NCBI GenBank assembly: GCA_963662175.1
Contig: OY759226.1
Span: 25,776,446-25,840,445 of the forward strand
Direction: 5' to 3'
Source of the DNA: Aradus depressus
Lineage: Eukaryota; Arthropoda; Insecta; Hemiptera; Aradidae
DNA: 64,000 nucleotides
Positions within the stretch are counted from its first letter, which is position 1. The number at the start of each line of letters is the position of its first letter. Both the position numbers and the translations under genes were made by a program. Below are positions 10,912 through 20,057 of this stretch, one piece after another. The notes under the pieces are model-generated. The model saw only the letters and a program-made list of their open reading frames with translations, was not told the DNA's origin and made no database searches.

Positions 10912-11110
10912 AGGATGGTGTGGACATCTAGGGACCTAAGCATTCAATGCTCCTGCAAGCTTTTGTTTACTCAGTTTTAATAAGAGTAGAGGGCTTTACA
11001 CTGAGACTCAGGAACGCCATTTAAGATCCTCTCCGAAGGACAGCATGCTTTGTTACCTTCTAGATAAAACCCTAAGGGCCTTAAGCCAGATTTGAACTTG
11101 GAATCTTGTG
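10912..11110 (-). repeat. Old SINE-like repeat
   Basis: Shares ACATCTAGGGACCTAAGCATTCAATGCTC with 52600-52630, and ATCCTCTCCGAAGGACAGCATGCT with the SINE-like segment near 52737. The wording GAAGGACxGCxTGCT is related to the main SINE body in reverse orientation, so this may be an older or different subfamily. Boundaries are uncertain. Confidence 0.4.
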
Positions 11111-11228
11111 GAAAGACTTCTCTGATAAGAAAGAGGGAGAGACAGAGCGTATGTGGGGAGAGAATATGGAGGGTGGTGCTCGATAATCCGGGGTAATGGG
11201 GGGGAGAGGTCACACGGATAAATGAATA

Positions 11229-11563
11229 CCACGGTTAATCGAGACACTTTTTTTTTAACGAATTACACATGTGTGTACATTGTCATCTTGTAACGTTATC
11301 AGGGCTTGAAATATGAAGTAATCCTTTGTTTTTTGCGGTTCGAAATGATTTTCCTTACTTCATTTTTAATTTTTCTCAAATTCATGACGTTATGGAAGTC
11401 AAAATTTTCCTGGTCGCAGAAGTTGAGGAGGACATCAACTGCTTCCATTGCTTGACTTGTCTGAATGTTTTCTTCTTTAGCGCCAAAACTGTCATCATTG
11501 TCATTATACTTACTGCTTACACAGCACGGTTAATCGCGAACACGGATAATCGAGGTTCTACTG
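11229..11563 (-). mobile_element. pogo/Tigger-type element remnant
   Basis: One end is a typical pogo-type terminus, CGAGGTTCTACTG followed by TA (CTACTG ends at 11563). Further copies of GGTTAATCG-type motifs lie inside both ends (11232, 11529, 11544). Between them is a 3' transposase remnant. The rest of the transposase, including the DDE domain, is missing. A second copy lies in the opposite orientation at 37446-37746. Confidence 0.6.
11299..11508 (-). pseudogene. pogo-like transposase C-terminus
   Basis: Minus-strand frame of about 70 codons begins in an acidic stretch (NDNDDSFGAKEENIQ), continues TSQAMEAVDVLLNFC and LRKIKNEVRKIIS, and ends NRKKQRITSYFKP-stop. An acidic region followed by a basic stretch and an aromatic pair at the extreme C-terminus is seen in pogo/Tigger/jerky proteins. 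Compared with the copy at 37495-37732 one R codon is missing before ITSYF, which spoils the spacing of a PCNA-interaction-like box. It has no start and no catalytic domain. Confidence 0.55.
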
Positions 11564-11582
11564 TATTTCTTTTCAATTATTC

Positions 11583-12572
11583 AGCACGCCTCCCTTCCTA
11601 AGGTCCCCCTCCCTTTCCTTAAAGTAACACCATGATACTCTCACTGACATGTTGACCTCATCTTGGCAACTTAAAATGAACGAAAAGTAAGAAGGCTCTG
11701 AAGTTTGTGTTAGTTAAACAAGCAACAGCTAAAAACAGCTTCTAGAACTAACAGAATCTTCAAAGGGAAACTGTTTTAAGTTTTCGATAGGGAATTTGGA
11801 TGAAATAGTGCGAGAATTTACAGGTGGTACTACAAGCAAACAGAAGAGCCTATTTTCAAGCATTTTTAAACTGCTACTCACTAGGATTGCCCTCTTATTT
11901 GAAGAACAGGTATTTTGTAAAGGCGGCCACACGCTCAGGTATACCTGTGCAGGCAAAACTGTACAGGCGTGAGCTCACACACGCTACAGTGAAACTGTGC
12001 AGGTTTCAGTTCAAATCATGACATCGGAGAGCGATGGGATAGCGCTTAAAGCCCTTTTTGTGATAAAAAACAAAACAGAAGACCCATCGAAAGAACCGTC
12101 AAAAATGGAGCAAAAATTGGTTGCTAAAAAGACCAACATTTAGTCATATAAACCTGCTAAATGAATTGAAATTTGAACCAAAGGATTATCGAAATTATTT
12201 GAGAATGAACGAAATGGTGGTACACCTTGTGTATAGACCGGTAATGGTACCCAAAAGGAGTTTCGAACTAACTGGCTATAAACCTTCTGGTGGTTCTGGA
12301 GGACCACTCCAAAATATATAATTTAATAGAATAGAAGAAGGGGTAGATGATGACTGATTAAGTTGAAAATGATATAAAATATTTAATGTACAAAAGAAAA
12401 CCTGGTAAAAGGCAGTTGACCAATTGAAAAGATAACAAAACATAAAATTAAATGAACATAAAATTGAACTTAATATTAAGGATGAGGTCAACACACCTCC
12501 CTTCCCAAGGTCCTCCTCCTCCCTTTCCTTGAAATAACACCATGATACTCTCACTGACATGTTGACATCATA
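11583..12572 (+). repeat. Separated direct repeat, ~80 bp
   Basis: The stretch 11583-11662 (CACGCCTCCCTTCC, then CCTTTCCTTAAAGTAACACC and ATGATACTCTCACTGACATG) recurs at 12492-12572 with a few changes. The second copy lies inside the Harbinger-like element and the first outside it. The repeat is therefore an older interspersed sequence or the result of a local duplication. Function unknown. Confidence 0.6.
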
Positions 12573-13174
12573 AAACCTGGTAAAAGGCAGTTCTTATCGG
12601 ATACGATTCTGAGATGGGGGGGGCTGCTAGATGGTCAGATGATAGATGTGATGGGAAGATGTGGTAATAGATATAAGTACGTGTGGTCTTAGTGGCTCCT
12701 GGCAGGGTACTGATTGGCTTAGGTACAGCCTACTTTGGTAAATATTGAGGGAGTAGGATTAGTGGGGAGGAGTCTTTTGGCTGGTCTCACTTCAGTCCAA
12801 AATAAACTATATAATAAATATTGAAATGTTGACATTTAAAATTAATGCCGAAACACCTTATTTTTTATTTTCCATAAACTGGATTCACTCTTAAATGTCT
12901 CAATAAACTCCTCCATAACTTTTTTTGACAAGCTTAGCCATTTCCTGTTGAACTAATGTAAACAAAGAAGTGGAAATGTAAAGAAACCTGCAATTTTGCA
13001 ACCTAGCAAAACCTTGTCTCAGTGCGCAACTTATTTGCGCAACTCTGGTGCAGGTAAACATATCTTTTTCGATATCTTCTCCGGTCGCCTGCACAGGTCA
13101 AAAAACCTGCGCAGGTGGTTCCCATACAAAAGGTTCACCTGTGCAGGCAAACCCAGGCTCCGGTATGGCCGCCT
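11921..13174 (+). mobile_element. PIF/Harbinger-like nonautonomous element
   Basis: Ends AGGCGGCCAC (11921) and TGGCCGCCT (to 13174) are inverted. Subterminal regions on both sides carry several CCTGTGCAGGC-type palindromes (11945-12005 and 13080-13150). The flank left of the element (CTTATTTGAAGAACAGG, TATTTTGTAA) also occurs at 13575-13600. There it continues into TGGAACAAT-like sequence that matches the right flank here, so 13550-13630 looks like a paralogous empty site. The left target triplet is TAA and the right is TGA, a diverged version of the PIF/Harbinger TWA target. A transposase N-terminal remnant lies inside. Confidence 0.5.
12121..12321 (+). pseudogene. Harbinger transposase N-terminal remnant
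   Basis: The frame reads HINLLNELKFEPKDYRNYLRM followed by NEMVVHLVYRP. The pattern LLxEL-(~8)-FxNYLRMxxE is characteristic of the region preceding the DDE domain in PIF/Harbinger transposases. A comparable segment (HNYLRMTEETYGEL) is in the element at 24594-25412. The frame then runs into PSGGSGGP and stops; no catalytic residues remain. No convincing ATG precedes it. Confidence 0.55.
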
Positions 13175-14143
13175 TGACATTGAATGGAACAATTACTTCC
13201 AAGTTTAACCCCTTTATAGAACTGATATTAAGGAAATCCACCTATCTAAATGAAAGAAGAATGCTTCCTGGGGACTGTTCCTCAACGCGAAATTAATAAG
13301 AATTCTAAGAGGAGAGAAGGAGAAAAATATATAAAAACTAGAGTGAAAAGATGGGAAATTTAGAGTGGGAATAGATGGGAAATTAGTCTAGTGAGGAAAT
13401 TGTGAGAATTTTTCGGGATTTTGATGAGAGGCAGATTTAACAGCTGAAAGGTAAGAAAAACATCAAACACACTCAAAGGATCTTGGTTTCTGATCCCTTC
13501 TGCAGAGGATGTGAAGGGATAGAGACGAGGCTACACATCCTTGTGAGTGTGGCTACTCACTAGGGACGCCCTGTTATTTGAAGAACAGGTATTTTGTAAA
13601 AATAACTGGAACAATAATTTCTATTTCTTGAAAGTATTATCATCATTTTGGAACAGGTATATTTTGCTAAGTTACTCCAGGAGTCATATAGCGATAAAAA
13701 GGAGCAGAAGCAGTAATTTATTGTCAGGAACCCAGGTTCCAAAATATTGGGTACACAATTTAATATATTGTCACTGTCAAGCTCTTCAAGCATGCGCGAA
13801 ATACCTGTTCTAAAAAAATTACTTTTTAGTACCTATCAAGAATGTTTTAGGAGAAGTAACTATTTATTCTTGTTCTATTCCTCTGCCGAAGACACCCTCC
13901 GTGAGGCGTTCTTCAACTCAATAGAATTTAGGAAACAGGAAAGAGGTTTGTGAGAAGCTCCTGCAATATGGTCATATAAAACCGCCCATGCAATAAATAG
14001 AAGAATTGGACATCTTCGGAGATGTCTAGAACTTATAACAGGGGTGCTAAAATAGATCCTTGTAGTACACCTGACAAAACGAGGCAGCAGTTTCCTTTTT
14101 ACATTAAATATCAAAATAAGATAAGAATTGTCTACTTTACCTG
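13175..14143. other. Unassigned interval with paralogous flank
   Basis: Contains the empty-site copy of the Harbinger-like flank (13550-13630). Otherwise it holds unique-looking sequence, with short open frames on both strands between 13747 and 14114 that share no recognisable domain. I see no RNA gene. Confidence 0.4.
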
Positions 14144-14341
14144 CTCCTGTGGAGTGGTTGGAGATCCAAGGGAGGCTGGTTTTTCGTCGTGCGGGCTGGG
14201 GACGGGACTCGGGGCAGGCTCGCCTCCCTTCCCGCCAAGTTCCCCGCCCCCGATGGATGACGATAACGGCGCCGTACTATCTACAAACAGCCCCCAGCTA
14301 GTGAGCAACACTGTCTGCCTCTTCATTGTGCCACCATCCAT
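14144..14341 (-). CDS. Candidate host exon, Pro/Ser/Gly-rich
   Basis: On the minus strand an ATG at 14341 opens a 66-codon frame. It begins MDGGTMKRQTVLLTSWGLF and then becomes Gly/Pro/Ser-rich (GGGELGGKGGEPAPSPVPS). It reaches CAGGAGCAG at 14144, followed at once by GTAAAG, a good splice donor. The island is GC- and CpG-rich compared with its surroundings, as for a 5' coding exon of a regulatory gene. No domain is visible and no downstream exon was recognised. The plus strand is also open here and also ends at a donor-like AAG/GTAAGG (14348/14349), with an acceptor-like T-tract and CAG at 14630, so the coding strand is uncertain. Confidence 0.28.
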
Positions 14342-14349
14342 GCGAAGGT

Positions 14350-16364
14350 AAGGAATCTGAGAACGGCTTGAGCCGAAGGACCTAAACTACTACAGTAGAG
14401 ACCGCAAATTGAACGTACTGAGAGTACCCCCTCCCTTCCACCATCTTCCGAACCCCCACCACCGCACTCTATTTCCCCCACCACTAACTTGTGGTCTTAA
14501 ATATCGCGCTTATATTCTCAACTCGTTACCGTAAAGAATCCTTCGTGCCGTTCCTAACTGCAATTCCTTCAATTAAAGCAAATGCAGAATCTTAAGATGT
14601 GGCTGCAGTTTCACAACTTTTTTTTTTCAGAGATACCTCAACTTAAGGAAAGGAGCCAAGCTGTTCTTGGAAAGAACTGTCCTGCTTCCTATGATCCTTA
14701 GACGCATACTAACACAGTACACCACTACAGGTCGTCCTGCAATGCCTAACGGAATCGTAATGCAATTTGCAATGTTTGAACACTCTTGACCCCTCTTCCA
14801 TGTCACAAACTGTCACACTTCTGCCCCTTACAACGTAACATTTTCTTCTTTTTTTATGATTTTTCGAGGGTCTGAACCCCCTCCATTTCTAGACTCCTCC
14901 ACCCAGCTAGGTTCCCTGAGCACCCCCTCCACTTCTAGACTTCCCCTAGCTAGACTCCCTGAGCAGGTATGGTTATGGTTGCATGTCGACATGGATGGCG
15001 TCACAGATGAAGAAGTATACTTGTCTCCTGTTTTCCAGAGAGTTGATAGCTTGAAGAATAAGGTTTGTTTTCACTTGGTATAAGTCTATTACAAATAACA
15101 TTCCTAGGCTAAAGGTCGTCCCTAGTGACCTTGTAGAGGTGAGGAGGGGGTAACGAGTCTAGTCGGAGTGGGGGCTCCTCCATGGGTAAAGTTAAATGAA
15201 ACGGACAACACTCTAAAGCTTTGTAATCCCGGGATTTCGGAATACCAACATTATCAATACCGGATTTTTATTGTAAAGTTTTAATTTTGAAAATTATTGA
15301 GTTTGTATCTAAGTATACTATGTATTGTGTTCACACGTTTTTGAAAGCATAAGGTTTCTTTTTAACATTAAAAAGCTCGAAAAAATTTAAATAAAAAAAT
15401 TCAATTCACTTCTATCGATAATCGAAAATCTGAGCAGATGAGAAAGTAGTTGTCTCAAAACAGAGACTATACTGTAGCTTGGCAACTTAGATGATAAGGC
15501 GGGAGTGCGCAACTCTCCGCACGCATGACTAGGACGAGAAGCACTTAAATATTATATATTTGGAAGTTAAGTAAGTTATTAAATGAATATTTCGGAAAAA
15601 AATAATATAATATATAATAACCTAATATTTCTTCAATTTTTAGGTTCATTAGGTTCAACATAATTTTTCATGTTATTTAAGAAGTATTCGATGTTCTGGT
15701 CGCCTGCATGTATCCACTGTCCACATAAATTAGGCATATAAATTTTTGCAAAAATGAACAGTTATATATATATATATATATTATATTCAGAAATATATTT
15801 TCTACACAAAATTTTATATATATATTAACCTCGCATTTGAAACCTTATAACGTTTTTTTTGTTGAATTTAAAAGCCCAAAAAACAAGATTACTTACATTT
15901 CAAAAAGTCAATTCACAACGAAATAATAGAAAACTGGATAAAATAATTTTGAAAATTACTATTTACATCTTACTCCTGAACAGTTCAACTGTACATAAAC
16001 AAAAGACAGTTGAGTAACTGACTCTCAATCTCCCTTACATGAGATATATAGAATTTACTAAAACCTAGAAATTTGCGATGTTCTGGAACTATTTTTTATT
16101 TTTTTACTTCAACAATAGAAGGTTTATTGAATATAATTGAAATTGAGTTTTTTTTTTTTTCCCAGATAAGAGAAAGGAGGAAAAGCTGCCAAAGTAACCC
16201 CCAACGCCTATGGAAGGGGTAAAAGTGTCTCCTTGAGTCACCCCCCACTGCCGAGTGTCACTTCACCGAGAGCCTTATTATCCAAGGTTGCCAACCTATA
16301 TCCATAATTGTAACGAATTTAAAAATATTTTTAATTTTACTGGTTAACGAGACTGTCTAAGGGA
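14350..16364. other. Unassigned interval
   Basis: Mixed sequence: a T-tract acceptor-like site at 14618-14630, C/T-rich text to about 14950, then AT-rich sequence with a short TATATA run near 15765. I see no recognisable domain, RNA gene or transposon end. Confidence 0.4.
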
Positions 16365-16490
16365 GTGTGGGAGTGTCACCACTGGGTGACTTCTCCCATC
16401 AATTGTACATTTTTATATCTTATGTTCACTTCTACCCATTGTATATTTTGTACAGATTGTAGAATAAAATAAATAAATAAAATAAAGTTT
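16365..16490 (+). repeat. Jockey-family 3' UTR remnant
   Basis: GTGTCACCACTGGGTGACTT followed by CTCCCATC is the complement of the 3' UTR text AAATCACCCAGTGGTG found in the Jockey remnants at 17700 and 54820. It is followed by TGTACATTTTTATATCTTATG and an AAATAAATAAATAAA tail. This is probably the 3' end of a related plus-strand copy; no coding part survives. Confidence 0.4.
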
Positions 16491-17084
16491 ATTGGTAGTT
16501 TTTATTTTAAATTATTAAAAATTAAAAAGAATCTGCTATTACCTTAACATGTATTTTCTTATATTAACCACGTTTTTAAAAATCACTCGCCCCCTCTCAA
16601 ATTAATTTCATGCTGGCATTGGTATAACAAAGACCAGTTATGCCTACATTAGATATTTTAAACAAAAGCTGCATTTTACAAAATATGCTAATTTGCAAAT
16701 ATAATTACAGTTTAATCCCGGAATTTTCGAGATATAAGTTCAATCGGGATTACATACTCTACTACATCCTGAAAAAAGTATCAACTCTCGGAAACAGGGC
16801 TCAGAGCTACCTTGATCGAGGCAGATGTCAGCCAGCTGAACGTACTGCCTACCGCCTCCGGAGTAGGAGGACATTTACATGACGATTGAGCTCCACCGCT
16901 CTCACTCGCTCGCTCGCTCGTCCGCTTCCACTCGCTAAACTAGCCACTTGTTCAAGCTCTGAGTCTTCTTCGTCAAAAGAATTGAAGTTTTATACCAGAA
17001 TCCAAGTCTTCAGATAGAAAAAAAAAAGTACAACTACATTTTTAATTATTACTTCTCCAACGAAATATAGAGGAAGTTTTCAAG
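16491..17084. other. Unassigned interval
   Basis: AT-rich, then a GC-richer stretch with a TCGC microsatellite-like run near 16905-16921 (CACTCGCTCGCTCGCTCGTC). The open frame 16640-16882 has no recognisable similarity. Confidence 0.4.
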
Positions 17085-17610
17085 AGAAGTTTTTTTGCGG
17101 AGTTTTCAAGAGAATTTCATCTTTTCCAACCTCCAGATTCCAAATATGAAAAAAGTATGTCTGTGTCTGTCTGTGAACACGATAACTCCCGATAGAATGA
17201 ATGTATCAATAGGAAATTTCATACGCGAGTTCAAAACTATATAAGGACAACACTTATTAATTTTCAGCCGAATCGGCAAAAGGGAAGAATAGGATGAGAG
17301 AAGGGCTCAATTAAAAATCTCTAATAACTGCAGATATAATGAATGTACCGACATGAAATTTCATATTTGAAATCAAAACCCAATGAGGACATAACCTGTC
17401 AAATTTCAAGGATTTCGGCAGAAGGGAAGGGTTTTCAAGGGAGGGGGGCAATTCAAAAACCCTAAAACCTAATAAATTTATCAACACAAAATTTAGTATG
17501 AGAAATTTTAGCGCATATGGTCAACTGGTTTTGGAGAGGGAGCGAAAAGTTAATTGATAAATTTGTTTTGGGGAAGTAAATTGCACGGTGATTCACTGAC
17601 GACTTTTTTT
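17085..17610 (+). repeat. Family G repeat, representative copy
   Basis: One of the clearest copies. It starts in GGAGTTTTCAAGAGAATTTC and CTCCAGATTCCAAATATG, then GTGAACACGATAACTCCCGA. Two units follow, each of the form GACACGAAATTTCAT, AAAACC-AxxxGGAC, TTTTCAGCCGAATCGG and CTCTAATAACTGCxG. The end is TTTTGGAGAGGGAGCGAAAA, GTTTTGGGGAAGTAAATTGC and a T-run. It is non-coding. Confidence 0.7.
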
Positions 17611-17619
17611 TTTTTCAAT

Positions 17620-18040
17620 TTAGGTACATATAGATATTTACAACTGTAAAAAACTATAAACGACAAACAAATGTCCTAAGAAGGTAATGACAATGTCAAG
17701 AGAGCAGAAATCACCCAGTGGTGACACTCGCTAGTCACTGAGTTACTCTCATTCGTAACTAATCACTGTCACTGCTACTGCTAAGAAGGTCTCTAGGCCA
17801 TTGGGGAAGTATGAAAGAATGGAAGGCACGGACTAAAGGATTATTGTGATACTTGGATTTAGCGACTGTACGTTAATTAAGGTCACTGAGAGGAGCATTG
17901 ACTATTGTACGAAGGATTTTGTATTGAAAGGATTGGATGCGGTATTGGAAGCCTTGGCAAAACCCCAGAGTTCTAATTTTCATAGTTAATTTGGATTTTT
18001 TTTTCTAGTAGACTTTTTGTAACGTCTGTTCATATCTTGT
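17620..18040 (-). repeat. Jockey-family relic, 5'-truncated
   Basis: Minus-strand remnant aligned with 54726-55290. It shares ATTTACAACTGTA, AAATCACCCAGTGGTG, GAGGAGCATTGACTATTGTA with CGAAGGATTT, and AACGTCTGTTCAT. The frame encoding NRRYKLLL-IVNAPYYV in the better copy is destroyed here by deletions. Confidence 0.6.
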
Positions 18041-18374
18041 TTTTTTAAAACTTAATTAAAATGAACACAGGAAGTGGAGTGGAATTTTTAAGAATTCTAT
18101 ATAAATTGAAGAAGAGAAACAATATTAATTTTTCTTAATTGAGATTAATTTAATTTGAATTAAGAACACGGCAGACATCTTAATTTAATTATGACTGTTA
18201 GGAAGCTAATGGCCTGTCATAAAAATTGCAGCATTTCTAATAATTTAGTATATTATGAGGAGACATTTTGAATCTGAATTTGAAGATCTCAACGCAGTTT
18301 CATTTAGAATCCTCTCACAGAAATTTCATTTTTTTTTCGATCAATTGATGTCAAAGATTAAAAAAAACAATCGT

Positions 18375-18895
18375 CGGTGAATCATCGGCAATGAATCATC
18401 TCATCAATAATTAATCTACTATGTTTCCGCTCTTCCTCCAACATCAATCGACCGTTTTGGTGGGAGAAATCAATAATTGATATACACAAAGTCTTCTGAA
18501 TCCTCATACTAAAGTTCGTGTCGACACATTCATTTCAGAGTTGTGTTGTCCTAAGACACCCCCCCCCCCCCTTCACCCTCCCCCCCCCCCCCAGTCCCTT
18601 TCCCTTTGGCCGATTTGGCTGAAAATAAATACCGGCCACGATTTCGCGTCGGCACGAAATTGTACACGTGAATCCAATAAGGACGAATTTCTGAACGAAA
18701 TCGGCTGAAGGGAAAATGGGGATCAGTGGGGGGCATTATATGTACATGAAAAACCCATAATAACTTTCGATGTAATAAATATAACAACAAGAAAACTAGA
18801 TAGGTTAATTGATTAAGTGGGAGAGAGAAAACTTACTTAAATCGCGCTGGGGAAGTACATTGTCTGTGTTCATCGACTACTTTTAGACATTTTAG
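18375..18895. repeat. Family G inverted dimer
   Basis: Minus-orientation text (GTCGGTGAATCATCGGCAATG, CCGCTCTTCCTCCAACATC, CCTTTGGCCGATTTGGCTG) runs to about 18625. It is then followed by plus-orientation text (GGCACGAAATTGTACACGTG, GAAATCGGCTGAAGGG, GCTGGGGAAGTACATTGTC) to 18895. The two half-copies meet head-to-head, so the unit is a large imperfect palindrome. C-runs at 18559 and 18580 correspond to the G tracts of other copies. Confidence 0.6.
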
Positions 18896-18919
18896 ATAGC
18901 TTTGAATTTTATTTAAACA

Positions 18920-19389
18920 TTTATTTGACAGTTAAAATCTTCACCAGGAAATCCTAACACTGAATAAAAAAGTGCAACTTTTAACTTTGGAATAAATAAT
19001 TATAATAATTATTGAGGGCGCCGGTAGCTCAGTGGTATGCGTGCTTGTCTTCTGAGCTCAAGATCGTGGGTTCGAAACCCGACCGAGACCCTCAGTTTAT
19101 TTTATCTGGGAGGTAAAATAAACTTAAGCACGCCGTCCTTCCGATGGGACGTTAAGCGATGGTCCCGAGCCTGTACGATGTCAGGTACTCGTTAAAGACC
19201 CCAACCCTATGTGAATAAAAATTTAGGGTAGGCAAAATTTAGGACTCCCACAGTAGAGTCGGGCTCATGTCCACCAGAGTGACGAAAGAACACTCTGGTA
19301 GTAGGCGATATGACCTCGTAGTTAAAGCCCGTTGCACTTGTTTATCCAGTGTTAGGATTTCCTGGTGAAGATTTTAACTGACAAATAAA
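18920..19389. repeat. Inverted repeat (59-bp arms) enclosing a SINE
   Basis: Left arm 18920-18978 (TTTATTTGACAGTTAAAATC through AGTGCAAC) is the near-perfect complement of right arm 19331-19389 (GTTGCACTTG through ACAAATAAA). The SINE at 19015-19333 lies between them and its 3' end abuts the right arm directly. The arms may belong to a foldback element that received the SINE, or the palindrome may have formed around it. Confidence 0.75.
19015..19333 (+). mobile_element. tRNA-derived SINE with intact A and B boxes
   Basis: The A box TAGCTCAGTGG is at 19025-19035 and the B box GGTTCGAAACC at 19069-19079, both matching Pol III consensus. The body (GGGAGGTAAAATAAAC, GATGGGACGTTAAGCGATGG, ACAGTAGAGTCGGGCTCATG) follows. 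The 3' end is truncated at AGTTAAAGCCCG, where the inverted-repeat arm begins, so the GGGCATGAG end and CCTAA tail are missing. This is the best preserved promoter head in the window. Confidence 0.8.
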
Positions 19390-20044
19390 ATTAAAAGTTA
19401 TGTAAAACGTCTAACTATAATTAATCCCCTCAATGAAAAAGAAAAAAAGAAAATTAAGTTATTATAAAAAAGTTGAAGAGTACAATTTTTTTTTGTTTTA
19501 ATTAGTTAATAGATAAACTTTTATTCTTCTTTTAAATGATATTCCCTTACAGTTCATTAGTTAGAGGAAAGTTAATGAGTGGAAATACGGGAAACTTAAT
19601 TATATTTTAGGTAGAGAGAGAGAAAATAACATTTATTATATATGTATAAAATACATGAAAAATTAAATAAATTAATTAAAAATGAACAGAAACGTTGTCG
19701 GTGAATCATCGGATCAGTGGCGATCGCCCCCTCTGAGAGATTTTGTTTTTTTAAATTTTAAGATATAATTTCTTGTCAAATTACATATGAATAAATAAAA
19801 ATTTAATATTTCGTTTTATCGTATAAAAAAATTGATATTTAAATAAAATTAAGTTTTGGCGCCATAACGGGTGACATCTGTCGAATTTTTTACGAAATTT
19901 AATAACGTTTTGCCACTCATGTGGCATGAAGTTAGTTGTGGGTGGATGAGTCTATAGCTTCAGTCGCTACAGTTAAGCAAAAAATATTTCATAGTAGTAT
20001 TTTACTACTACGAAAAGTCATCGCTTAAATTACGTTATGTAATT
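19390..20044. other. Unassigned AT-rich interval
   Basis: AT-rich sequence with one short family G-like phrase (GTTGTCGGTGAATCATCGG near 19693). No domain or RNA gene is visible. Confidence 0.4.
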
Positions 20045-20057
20045 ATATAAATTAGAA

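Noticed and set aside
14022..14351. Plus-strand 109-codon frame as a gene
   Set aside because: The first half is non-coding-like and the frame joined to the acceptor at 14630 meets a stop immediately; the minus-strand reading is slightly better supported but also weak.
19015..19090. A tRNA gene, from perfect A and B boxes
   Set aside because: The same head is followed in many copies by an identical 260-bp body and a CCTAA tail, and some copies have target duplications. These are SINE heads; the head does not fold into a full cloverleaf with a discriminator and flanks typical of a tRNA gene.
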